Positions 1 through 6,312 of a stretch of 7,119 nt of DNA are shown here, piece by piece (the stretch's first letter is position 1; every line of letters begins with the position of its first letter). The notes beneath the pieces were generated by a model. The model made no database searches, was not told the origin of the DNA, and was given only the letters and a program-made list of their open reading frames with translations. This stretch comes from Planctomycetaceae bacterium. Lineage in GTDB: Bacteria; Planctomycetota; Planctomycetia; Pirellulales; UBA1268. A program made the translations under genes and the position numbers. Location of the stretch: positions 264-7,382 of the forward strand of contig DONH01000364.1 of the NCBI GenBank assembly GCA_003509235.1, in the 5' to 3' direction.

Positions 1-777
1 CATATCCTGATCGAGATGCTTGGGAAGCTGGATGGAATCGAGGGGAAACCGGTCAAAGTATTTCTGTGGCACGTACCACGGAACATGGGGACGGTAGATG
101 CCCACCGACAGAAAAAGCGGTTTTTCGTGTTCCGTGGCAAGTTGCTTTTTAGCCCAGTGGACCACTTTGGCGTCTGCCATCTCAGTATTGTCAATGGAAA
201 GCGGTGACCAGTCGAAGTGGCCCCCGTAAAACTTCTTACTACTATTGACAGGCCATTTTTCGGGAACACGCTCGGGAGGCATCTGTTGGGTCAGTGAAGG
301 GTAATAGTCATCCCATGCTTTCGGGTCGCTAAACCCTGAAAGATGCTTGGCGTCGAAAAACGTGTGGGCATGAAAAAGCTTGCCAGTTCCAAGGGTCTTA
401 TATCCATTGTTTTTGAAGTGTTGCGGTAAATGCACGGCGGTATCAACAAGCGAGGTCTCGCGCCAATCATGCGCGTTTTGATAGATGCCCGTGGTCGATG
501 GACGAAGCCCCATCAAAAGGCTGGTACGAGAAGCATTGCAACCTGGGGCTGTGCAGTGAGCGTTGGTGAACAACAACCCTTGTTCGGCAAGCTTGTCTAT
601 GTTCGGAGTCAGGGCTTGAGGATGACCACCTAATACACCAACCCAGTCATTCAGGTCGTCAATTGCAATGAACAGAATATTCTGAGGTGTAGATGTTTTT
701 TCAGCTCGCAGTTTTCCAGAAAATAGTACCGTGCAGGCAGCCATACTGAAAAAAACAACTTTTATAACTTGATTCAT
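1..777 (-). CDS. Secreted sulfatase, iduronate-2-sulfatase-like (partial, N-terminal part)
   Basis: A type I sulfatase that would hydrolyse sulfate esters, probably on a polysaccharide, outside the cytoplasm. The frame is open from ATG at 777 to the left edge (259 codons); the C-terminal half is missing. Residues 1-25 look like a signal peptide (hydrophobic stretch ending LRA). Visible active-site elements: the metal-binding pair D40-D41 in FIAIDDLND; the formylglycine motif C80-N-A-S-R84 followed by TSLLMG, which fits C-x-[PA]-x-R with Ala in third place; GKLFH at 132-136; and YRPHVPW at 228-234. The last two blocks resemble GKVFH and KPHIPF of human iduronate-2-sulfatase, hence the subgroup call. 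Conversion of Cys80 to formylglycine would need a maturase, not seen here. No strong ribosome binding site precedes the ATG; GGGG lies rather far upstream. The exact substrate cannot be read from sequence. Confidence 0.93.
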   Translation of the reverse strand, partial: MNQVIKVVFFSMAACTVLFSGKLRAEKTSTPQNILFIAIDDLNDWVGVLGGHPQALTPNIDKLAEQGLLFTNAHCTAPGCNASRTSLLMGLRPSTTGIYQNAHDWRETSLVDTAVHLPQHFKNNGYKTLGTGKLFHAHTFFDAKHLSGFSDPKAWDDYYPSLTQQMPPERVPEKWPVNSSKKFYGGHFDWSPLSIDNTEMADAKVVHWAKKQLATEHEKPLFLSVGIYRPHVPWYVPQKYFDRFPLDSIQLPKHLDQDM

Positions 778-796
778 AATAACTGCCAAAAAACCC

Positions 797-841
797 CATG
801 ATCATTCATTCTATATACTAGAGTTTAATTTACTGAATCAA
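797..841. promoter_or_regulatory. Possible divergent promoter pair between sulfatase and AhpD-like gene
   Basis: This 78-base gap separates two divergent genes and is very AT-rich in the middle. On the minus strand, TTGATT (841-836), 18 bases, then TATATA (817-812) could be a promoter for the sulfatase. On the plus strand TATACT (814-819) is a good -10 box for the 856 gene, but no clear -35 box lies 16-18 bases before it. The two -10 boxes would overlap, so the genes might compete for polymerase. This rests on match to the E. coli sigma-70 consensus only. Confidence 0.3.
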
Positions 842-855
842 AAGAGTTATCGACT

Positions 856-1167
856 ATGCTTTACGACGACACCCTTATCGTAGATCACATCAAACAAACA
901 CATAACACGGAATTATTGAGTGAACGAGAGAAGCATTTAATCGGCCTGGCTGTAACAATGACTCGTGGCTGTCAGGTTTGCACTCAAAACCGGATTGAAA
1001 AGGCCCGCAGAATTGGATTGACCGACCACGAACTCAATGCCTTGGTTGCAGTTACTTCAGCTGTTAATAGCGGCGTAACAGCAGCCACCGCACGGGTTGC
1101 CTTTGGGATGCTTGAAGAGGAGAAAGCCGACGGGTGTGGGGATGTCTGCTCTGCAGATCCCCAGTAA
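856..1167 (+). CDS. Carboxymuconolactone decarboxylase / AhpD-like family protein
   Basis: A 103-residue all-helical protein of the CMD/AhpD superfamily. Members include carboxymuconolactone decarboxylase and alkylhydroperoxidase AhpD, which use a CxxC pair for peroxide or thiol redox chemistry. The core is clear: a helix LSEREKHLIGLAVTMTRG, then C39-Q-V-C42, then NRIEKARRIGLTDHEL and an AVTSAVNSGVTAAT helix. The His that follows the CxxC in AhpD (CxxCxxxH) is Arg46 here, so AhpD-type peroxidase activity is doubtful while the redox Cys pair is kept. The tail holds a second pair, C94 and C98, after the fold should end. There is no signal peptide, so it is probably cytoplasmic. AAAGAG at 841-846 is a modest ribosome binding site. 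The gene diverges from the sulfatase and lies 73 bases before the next plus-strand gene. The family is secure, the reaction unknown. Confidence 0.88.
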   Translation: MLYDDTLIVDHIKQTHNTELLSEREKHLIGLAVTMTRGCQVCTQNRIEKARRIGLTDHELNALVAVTSAVNSGVTAATARVAFGMLEEEKADGCGDVCSADPQ

Positions 1168-1197
1168 GCATGCAAGAGGTCTCGCAATATGCCGCAA

Positions 1198-1226
1198 TTG
1201 ACATTTAAAGACAGTCAGATTATCAC
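1198..1226 (+). promoter_or_regulatory. Candidate sigma-70-type promoter for the 1241 gene
   Basis: A perfect TTGACA (1198-1203), a 17-base spacer and TATCAC (1221-1226, four of six matches to TATAAT) lie just before the ATG at 1241. Transcription would begin near 1233, leaving a leader of only about 8 bases that excludes the weak GAG at 1228-1230. If used, the mRNA would be nearly leaderless and the gene would not depend on readthrough from the AhpD-like gene. Consensus match only. Confidence 0.33.
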
Positions 1227-1240
1227 CGAGTAACAATCAT

Positions 1241-2551
1241 ATGAAGACTAACCAGACGTTCATCATCTTCGCCATCTGCCTGAACTTTGCCACCGTCGGA
1301 GTTGCCACTGCAGCGGCTAAAGAGCCCACGACTCTCATGTGTTTACCGGGTGAGCTTATCTTTTCTGAAACTTTTGATCCAAATACTGTCTCGCATCGGT
1401 GGGCCTTCAAAGGAGACTTTAGTCTCCGTGATGGCAGCCTGCACCGAACCGAACTCTATCCAACTGAAAATCGTCGCGTGCGGATACAGGACGCCTCTTT
1501 TTACAACACGATTATTCAGTTTGATTTCAAGTTTTCAGATCGAACAACGGACATCCGCCTAGTCACTGGGAGTGGCGGTCACTACAACAGCATTACCCAA
1601 ATCCGCCCAAACTATTTTCAAGTCAACACACCGAGTGACCGTGACGCTGGCTTTGTTCCCTCACACCTTGGTGAATGTGCAAGCCTATCTCACCAAAATT
1701 CGTGGCACACAATGACTGTCGAATATTGGAATGATGAAATGGTCGCCCATACTTCAGCTCATACATTCGTGTATGGTTCACATCCCATTGTGAATCGCAC
1801 CCGTGAATACTTGGCATTTCAATTTGACCTTCCTGGAGCCTCCATCGACAACGTTTTTATTTGGCAGGCAATTGGCCAAAAGAAAGACTGGAGTTCACTC
1901 CGAGACGAAGTCATAGCTACCCAAAAAGGGAGACCACTTGTACCGAGAACAAAAGAAGAACGAGTAAAATACGATTTGATTAACGTCAAATCAGACCTCA
2001 CGCGGTTCGACAGAACCTATCAGGACCTTGTTGCTCTCCATGAATCTCTTCAGTCATCTCTACACACGACATATCCTGACGCTTTCCAAACACACAAGCA
2101 ACTTTCAAAGCAAATTGCAGCATTGAAAAAGAAAGCAAGAAAAACCGATACAACATTTAAAGAGATGGAAAACGCAATCAACAAAGCCCGCAAGGCTGAA
2201 GATGAATACGTCGTCTCTCTATACCCGGACTTACAGGTACTTCGATCCGATGACATTCCACAGCATCGTTTTCTTTCTGAACTTGCACAGCTTCGACACG
2301 AGCTGGACAAGAATAACAACTCACAACTTCGAGCGTTAGTAGCTGAAACGAAGCGATTACAAAAAGCGATTGAGCTCTCTTATCCTGAAGCATTCAAGAG
2401 TATTGATGAGGCCATTGAAAAACGAACCGCTGTCAGGCAATCACTGAATGATGACCCAGCGTTTCAATCACTGAACAAACAGGTTGTCGAAGCCGGAAAA
2501 GCCGTCAAAGAATACGAACAGAAGGCATTAGCTGACCTTCGTGTTGAATAG
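1241..2551 (+). CDS. Secreted concanavalin-fold (DUF1080/LamG-like) protein with duplicated helical tail
   Basis: A 436-residue exported protein of unknown function. Residues 1-26 are a signal peptide (FIIFAICLNFATVGVATAAA core). Residues about 39-210 fit the beta-sandwich lectin/glucanase fold seen in many planctomycete proteins related to DUF1080: LIFSETFD at 39-46, an RDGSLHR turn, a strand NTIIQFDFKFSD, NSWHTMTVEYWNDEMVAH (153-170), and the closing SIDNVFIWQA (201-210). No catalytic residues can be named; it may bind glycan or hydrolyse it. Residues 215-436 are highly charged and predicted helical, probably coiled coil. Within them YPDAF at 278 and YPEAF at 381 begin two diverged copies of one unit. 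The start is supported by the signal peptide; the ribosome binding site is weak. It follows the AhpD-like gene by 73 bases and may have its own promoter. Confidence 0.85.
   Translation: MKTNQTFIIFAICLNFATVGVATAAAKEPTTLMCLPGELIFSETFDPNTVSHRWAFKGDFSLRDGSLHRTELYPTENRRVRIQDASFYNTIIQFDFKFSDRTTDIRLVTGSGGHYNSITQIRPNYFQVNTPSDRDAGFVPSHLGECASLSHQNSWHTMTVEYWNDEMVAHTSAHTFVYGSHPIVNRTREYLAFQFDLPGASIDNVFIWQAIGQKKDWSSLRDEVIATQKGRPLVPRTKEERVKYDLINVKSDLTRFDRTYQDLVALHESLQSSLHTTYPDAFQTHKQLSKQIAALKKKARKTDTTFKEMENAINKARKAEDEYVVSLYPDLQVLRSDDIPQHRFLSELAQLRHELDKNNNSQLRALVAETKRLQKAIELSYPEAFKSIDEAIEKRTAVRQSLNDDPAFQSLNKQVVEAGKAVKEYEQKALADLRVE
2072..2539 (+). repeat. Diverged internal duplication in the helical tail (codons 278-331 and 381-433)
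   Basis: Two protein-level repeats of about 54 residues. Copy 1 (2072-2233) begins YPDAF and copy 2 (2381-2539) begins YPEAF. With a single one-residue gap, the later blocks KARKAEDEY and EAGKAVKEY align, as do the ends YPDL and LADL. The 49 residues between them (from QVLRSDD) include another helical stretch. The DNA of the copies has diverged, so this is an old duplication, not a recombining repeat. Confidence 0.6.
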
Positions 2552-3021
2552 TCTCACACGAAAAACAAGTGCATGCCATAGTGCAAGATTTGCTGTCTCA
2601 ACCACCCGATGACCGTGGTTCCTAGACATCAGAACTATATAGTTTACGGCCTCTGTAAGTCGAAGCTAACGAGAAGAACAAAGCTTTTAGCAGTGCAGGG
2701 ACCTCTCTCCGCTCATTTGATTTGTTTACGGAGTGACGATTTGAAGCGACATCAAAGATTCTTACTCTTCACTGCTGAAAGCAGGAGGTTTTTTTCTCAC
2801 TGTTACTTTCACTATTAAATATGACATCTTCCTCCCAATCAATCATTTTGAAAGTTCAATTGTTGTCTAAGAAAAAGGTTGCTGTCTATCCCGTATTGTC
2901 TTTTACTAATCAAATTTTCGGATCAGTAGTTTAAGTGGAAGACTAAAAATTCTCAGGAATGTTGATCACAAGATCGGGCAATTTCTTCACTAGCTAATTC
3001 TGGAAGGACCGTGGTATCGGC
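2552..3021. other. 470-base gap between convergent genes, no supported gene
   Basis: The plus-strand 1241 gene and the minus-strand 3022 gene point into this gap. The one sizeable reading frame (2609-2818, plus) has no ribosome binding site and an atypical, low-complexity composition, so it was not called. Two weak hairpins are visible: AACCAC/GTGGTT at 2600-2620 without a T run, and CTGCT/AGCAG at 2772-2784. No tRNA, repeat array or inserted element was recognised. Confidence 0.6.
2772..2795 (+). terminator. Weak candidate terminator downstream of the 1241 gene
   Basis: A five-base stem CTGCT/AGCAG with a three-base loop is followed four bases later by a run of seven T (2789-2795). The stem is short and the T run is offset, and it lies about 220 bases after the stop at 2551, so it is a poor intrinsic terminator. 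It is the only T-run hairpin found in the gap. Confidence 0.25.
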
Positions 3022-5019
3022 TTAGGACGACCGCTCACGTCGCCAAGCAGCGTCAGCTTCCAAAAGGCACTCCCAGAGGAGAAGTGTAAATGTGTCAGCG
3101 TCTACTTGTGCCGCATCACTTTCCGAATCTTTGGCTGTGGAAATCCCATGCACTTCAGGAGCATCAGACCACCAACGCTGATCCGATTCTATTAACGTGC
3201 GAATATCCGGATCGCAGTGCTGAAGAAGTTCACGCGAGGCATCCTGCGTCGCGGAAATAATGTGTGAAATCTCCTTCTGGTTGAATGGAAAAGCTGCCTT
3301 AGTAAGGATGGACTCAACAGCTGGTTTTTCCGGTAACCATCTCCACAACGCAAACTTTGCCTCTGAAATTGAAAGTTTTTCAGGCCAACTTCTTCGAACA
3401 AGTAGGTCAACGGCAGCATCTGGCAGCGACTGGTTATGCTGAATACTCTTACTGCTCTTTGTACAGCCGAGCAGATGACAGAAATCAGTACAAATATTTT
3501 TAGAGTGTAGTCGAATATCAACACGTTCAACGAATGGTGCTGCTTGCCACACTTTAATCGCATCAATAAATCGTGCGAAACGCAGATACCTTTCAACAAA
3601 CCTTGAATCCTCCGCAACCTTGTCGCGTTGATAGTACCATGAAGCAAGCCATTGGACGGGAGGACGAACGTAGACAATAGCACGTATTTTCCCACCAAGA
3701 GTATTTGTAAATCGTTCGATATCCTTTGGAGTTGCTCGTAACCATGTCTCGTAACTGAGAACAGGAATACGTCCGTCGCGATGAACTGCAGCAAGGGACT
3801 CACGTGCTCTGTCTAGGAACGCAGGTTGCTGGCTAGTGAGTGCAGATAGCGTAGCACTCATACTGTAATGAGCTGCAAAAGTTTTTGCATGTGATTGCAG
3901 TTGACTACCGCGAATGAGCTGACCAGGAACAAGACTCGCATATTCATAATCAGGCTCTGACGGCACTAAATTCTTCCGTATTGGATTCCACGTCATATCG
4001 TACTGAAGTGCTGATGAGCCTGTTTTGATTGCCCCAATATGCAGAACCACTGAAGTGGTTTCGTTATAAGACTGCTTGGCGGTCTTATGAGAAGCTACCT
4101 TCGAATTAATCCTTTTTTTGGCACCATCATCCTGCTTGTGAAGATACGTAACGAATTCAATAGGGGAATCACTCGGGAAATATGGTCCATCAAGCTCAAC
4201 ATGTAATTTCCCCGCATTGATGATGCGCGAAAAGACATCCATAAAAGAATTTGGAGTCCAGACACTACAGTGGACATCAAGGTAGTGATCTTTCTTTGCA
4301 ACAAACTTCGCAAAACCAATTGCATCTGTATCGGTATAATGGCGTTTAGCTGCCGAGAAAGGTGGCATGGCCATAAAGTTTTGGGTACCATCATCCTCGA
4401 AAGATTGTGACAAGAAATCCATAACTTGGGTTGGAGTTGGACGAGACGGTTTTTCAATGCTCCAACCCATAACATCTGCAAAGGTCGTTGGCCGACGGTA
4501 GAAATCCATCGTCCGTTCCCGATTTGGTAACAAGATCGCTAATATCCCACCCGGTTCGAGGCATTCAATAATTTCTTGGATCCAACCAAGTGGGTTTGGA
4601 ACATGCTCGAGGACATGAGAAGCAATTGCGTAAGAAAGAGGTTCACGCCCAATACATTTTGCCAGTGGCCTACCAGGCTTCCAGACAGCATCAACTCGTG
4701 GTATCACACGACCTTCAGCACCAGGATTATCCGCCGCCTTACGCTGAATCTCATCGTTATCAATACAGTCAACGTAAAGAACGTTATTTCGCGTATGGTC
4801 AACAATCGGATTGAAATAGGGAGCGATTTCTATCCCACGTTTTTCGAGTGGTAATTTCGAGGTGACAAAATCACAGCGAGCTAATTGCCCAGCTGACATT
4901 GCGTCGTGAGGGCTTGGCCGTACTATGTCCCTTTCTTTTAGTGAACGATTCGCCCACTTTTTTTTTGTAAAGAAATGATCGAACTGTTTGGCAAGCCAAA
5001 GACCTGGTCGAATCCGCAT
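3022..5019 (-). CDS. Fused SAM methyltransferase - sulfotransferase
   Basis: A 665-residue cytoplasmic-looking protein with two enzyme domains. Residues about 60-290 resemble a class I SAM-dependent methyltransferase: GIEIAPYFNPIV (62-73) at the cofactor site, where the usual GxGxG is degenerate, VLYVD after it, then SHVLEHVPNPLGW (134-146) and LEPGGILAILLPNR (154-167). Residues about 323-560 resemble a PAPS-dependent sulfotransferase: VVLHIGAIKTGSSALQ (324-339) is the 5'-phosphosulfate loop with Lys332, and AIVYVRPPVQWLASWYYQ (447-464) the 3'-phosphate site with Arg452 and Ser460. A Lys/Ser-rich linker (about 298-320) joins them. It may methylate and sulfate the same glycan or lipid, by inference. 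ATG at 5019 was chosen; AGGG lies 10 bases before it. GTG at 5025, two codons upstream, is an alternative with a spacing of only 4. It stands alone, with no same-strand neighbour close by. Confidence 0.85.
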   Translation of the reverse strand: MRIRPGLWLAKQFDHFFTKKKWANRSLKERDIVRPSPHDAMSAGQLARCDFVTSKLPLEKRGIEIAPYFNPIVDHTRNNVLYVDCIDNDEIQRKAADNPGAEGRVIPRVDAVWKPGRPLAKCIGREPLSYAIASHVLEHVPNPLGWIQEIIECLEPGGILAILLPNRERTMDFYRRPTTFADVMGWSIEKPSRPTPTQVMDFLSQSFEDDGTQNFMAMPPFSAAKRHYTDTDAIGFAKFVAKKDHYLDVHCSVWTPNSFMDVFSRIINAGKLHVELDGPYFPSDSPIEFVTYLHKQDDGAKKRINSKVASHKTAKQSYNETTSVVLHIGAIKTGSSALQYDMTWNPIRKNLVPSEPDYEYASLVPGQLIRGSQLQSHAKTFAAHYSMSATLSALTSQQPAFLDRARESLAAVHRDGRIPVLSYETWLRATPKDIERFTNTLGGKIRAIVYVRPPVQWLASWYYQRDKVAEDSRFVERYLRFARFIDAIKVWQAAPFVERVDIRLHSKNICTDFCHLLGCTKSSKSIQHNQSLPDAAVDLLVRRSWPEKLSISEAKFALWRWLPEKPAVESILTKAAFPFNQKEISHIISATQDASRELLQHCDPDIRTLIESDQRWWSDAPEVHGISTAKDSESDAAQVDADTFTLLLWECLLEADAAWRRERSS
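4958..4966. repeat. Nine-base homopolymer near the 5' end of the methyltransferase-sulfotransferase gene
   Basis: Nine T on the plus strand (nine A in the mRNA) encode the KKK of FFTKKKW near residue 20. Such a run is prone to slippage by polymerases or in sequencing. Upstream of it a second minus-strand frame is open from ATG at 5089; loss of one A would join that frame to the methyltransferase. Confidence 0.8.
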
Positions 5020-5025
5020 AAGCAC

Positions 5026-5293
5026 TTTGCCCTGAATGAGGTATGACTATTTGAGCTAGATCATTGAACACCAGATTGAAATCCGTCATTCGTCTACTGA
5101 GATAATTCTTTCATCTTTCCGAGCCGAAGCCGAGTGGCTCATAAAATTGACAACCATTAGGCACCGTTGTCTTACTAAGAATCTAAAATATTGCAGCCCA
5201 CAAAAAAATACTGGAGAATTCACATACATGCAGTTTCCAAAAGCACCAGCGCAACGATTCACAACTCTCTTACTTAATCAATTAATCACTCTT
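5026..5293. other. 268-base gap between two minus-strand genes
   Basis: This gap lies between the DUF1080 stop and the methyltransferase-sulfotransferase start. It holds a small GC-rich dyad, GAGCC/GGCTC with a 10-base loop (5121-5140), without a T run on either strand, and a TTGACA on the plus strand at 5147-5152. GACAAC (5149-5154) and GTTGTC (5166-5171) form a six-base inverted repeat. A 24-codon plus-strand frame at 5228-5302 has a distant GGAG but overlaps the 3' end of the DUF1080 gene and was not called. No clear promoter for the 5019 gene was found. Confidence 0.5.
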
Positions 5294-5938
5294 TCAAAGT
5301 GATGCTGTAGCGTTCAGTGGAGTCACTTGCACGTTACGAATCCAGACAGGATGACCATGATACTGAAACCCGATATGACCTTTTCGAGGCAGTTCTTTTA
5401 ATGCCATTTTAAATTTGTTTTTCGTTCCATCAGGGTTTTGATTTGAAGTTGTCCAGTCATCAATGAGAAGATCAAGCACCTCTTCTCCATTTAGAACTGC
5501 ATGAATGTGTGGCCCTTCACATCGAACTGTCAGTGTATTCCACTCGCCGTCAGGCTTGCCGGCATGAACAGCTGGCTCTTTGGCGTCATAGAGAGAGCCA
5601 ACGACATGTTTGCCTGAGTACAGCCCCGGAGAGGCAATTTGTACCTCAAATCCACCCTGGACAGGGTTTTTCGGATCCGCGCGAAAAAAGAGGCCACTAT
5701 TACACTTCGGTGATGTTTTGTATTCGATGGATATTTCAAAGTTATCGAAAACATCCTTGGACCAGATGACTCCACCTGGCTTTTCAGAAGGACTTAACAC
5801 ACCGTCAGTAATGACCCATTGATCACTGAGTTGCATCCCATTAGCCAGCAGATCGGTCTTTTTGGCAGCATACGCTTCATGCATGCTAAAGAACAGTCCG
5901 AGCCCAACAGGCAAGAACAACAGATAGATTTTTTTCAT
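5294..5938 (-). CDS. Secreted 3-keto-disaccharide hydrolase family (DUF1080) protein
   Basis: A 214-residue exported protein of the 3-keto-disaccharide hydrolase/DUF1080 family, a concanavalin-like beta sandwich common in Planctomycetota and Bacteroidota and linked to cleavage of 3-keto sugars. Residues 1-24 are a signal peptide (MKKIYLLFLPVGLG core, ending AYA). Family marks in order: an initial DGVLSP strand, DNFEISIEYKT (65-75), SGLFFRADP (81-89), GGFEVQI (95-101), GSLYD (114-118), GEWNTLTVRCEGPHIHAVLNG (about 131-151), and the closing KGHIGFQYHGHPVWIRNVQV (186-205). The length suits a single-domain member. ATG at 5938 is preferred over an ATG at 5992 because AGAGGA sits 7 bases before it and the signal peptide begins there. 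It follows the 77-residue membrane protein gene by 34 bases and is probably cotranscribed. Substrate unknown. Confidence 0.92.
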   Translation of the reverse strand: MKKIYLLFLPVGLGLFFSMHEAYAAKKTDLLANGMQLSDQWVITDGVLSPSEKPGGVIWSKDVFDNFEISIEYKTSPKCNSGLFFRADPKNPVQGGFEVQIASPGLYSGKHVVGSLYDAKEPAVHAGKPDGEWNTLTVRCEGPHIHAVLNGEEVLDLLIDDWTTSNQNPDGTKNKFKMALKELPRKGHIGFQYHGHPVWIRNVQVTPLNATASL

Positions 5939-5972
5939 CGTAATTTCCTCTTCTTTTTCTTTCCGCCGAACC

Positions 5973-6206
5973 CTACAGATGAACCTCATCATCGTTTAGA
6001 GCAATGTAAATCTTCGCAGCTCCAGCACCCAAAGAACCACCAAGAATGACCCCAGTCCCGGCCCGTAAAATCGTGTGTAGCTCTGGAACTTTTTCCCATA
6101 ATTCTCCTGAAGGTGCTTTCAAAGCAAACACACCAACTACTGCACCAATTACCATAAGAGGCACTACACATCCAACCATTACGAGAAGCTTTGCAACGAA
6201 TGACAT
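5973..6206 (-). CDS. Small two-helix membrane protein, function unknown
   Basis: A 77-residue hydrophobic protein that I do not recognise. Residues 5-29 form one membrane segment (KLLVMVGCVVPLMVIGAVVG core) and residues about 48-70 a second, glycine-rich one (RAGTGVILGGSLGAGAAKIY core). A short polar loop APSGELWEKVPELH joins them, and the tail NDDEVHL is acidic. Both ends would lie on the same side of the membrane. GGAG lies 11 bases before the ATG at 6206, and a stop codon lies upstream in frame, which limits the start. The competing frame at 5989-6237 is rich in Trp, Cys and Ser and looks like a shadow. The stop is 34 bases from the DUF1080 start, so the two are probably one transcript. 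A holin-like or membrane-anchoring role is possible but nothing shows it. Confidence 0.65.
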   Translation of the reverse strand: MSFVAKLLVMVGCVVPLMVIGAVVGVFALKAPSGELWEKVPELHTILRAGTGVILGGSLGAGAAKIYIALNDDEVHL

Positions 6207-6241
6207 GAAAAGGGTCGCTCCATTCTTTGAGTGCCATTAAA

Positions 6242-6307
6242 TTATCGTTTCAGCCTGTGAAATACAACGAAAGGCTCCTTTTGAGGATCCATATCATAAT
6301 CGTCCAT
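6242..6307 (-). CDS. Possible 21-residue peptide gene or leader
   Basis: A 21-codon frame starts at ATG 6307 with an excellent ribosome binding site: AAAGGAG (6321-6315) and a 7-base spacer. The peptide begins MDDYDMDPQK, with five acidic residues in its first seven, and ends in the basic HRLKR. It shows no signal peptide and no run of one amino acid as a classic attenuator would. The stop is 35 bases before the 77-residue membrane protein gene on the same strand. The binding site lies inside one arm of the 6313-6349 dyad, so folding of the RNA would hide it. It may be a translated leader, a real small protein, or chance; the strong binding site is the only support. Confidence 0.4.
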   Translation of the reverse strand: MDDYDMDPQKEPFVVFHRLKR

Positions 6308-6312
6308 TGATT

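Noticed and set aside
2609..2818. 69-codon plus-strand frame in the large gap
   Set aside because: It has no ribosome binding site, a composition unlike the neighbouring proteins, and no recognisable motif or signal peptide.
2912..2934. ACTAATC/GATCAGT imperfect hairpin in the 2552-3021 gap
   Set aside because: It has one mismatch or wobble in seven pairs, is AT-rich and lacks a T run; this is expected by chance in such sequence.
3192..3803. 203-codon minus-strand frame inside the sulfotransferase region
   Set aside because: It lies wholly within the sulfotransferase domain in another frame, and that domain has clear PAPS motifs. The shadow frame has no recognisable family.
4871..5089. 72-codon minus-strand frame overlapping the methyltransferase start
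   Set aside because: It overlaps the better supported frame and has no ribosome binding site. It is kept only as a frameshift observation.
5121..5140. GAGCC/GGCTC dyad as a terminator for the DUF1080 gene
   Set aside because: Neither strand has a T run after the stem, and the five-base stem with a ten-base loop is weak.
5228..5302. 24-codon plus-strand frame after a GGAG
   Set aside because: The GGAG is 11 bases away, the peptide has no features, and the frame runs into the 3' end of the DUF1080 gene on the other strand.
5989..6237. 82-codon minus-strand frame overlapping the membrane protein
   Set aside because: It is rich in Trp, Cys and Ser without pattern, while the overlapping 77-codon frame gives two clean membrane helices and a plausible ribosome binding site.
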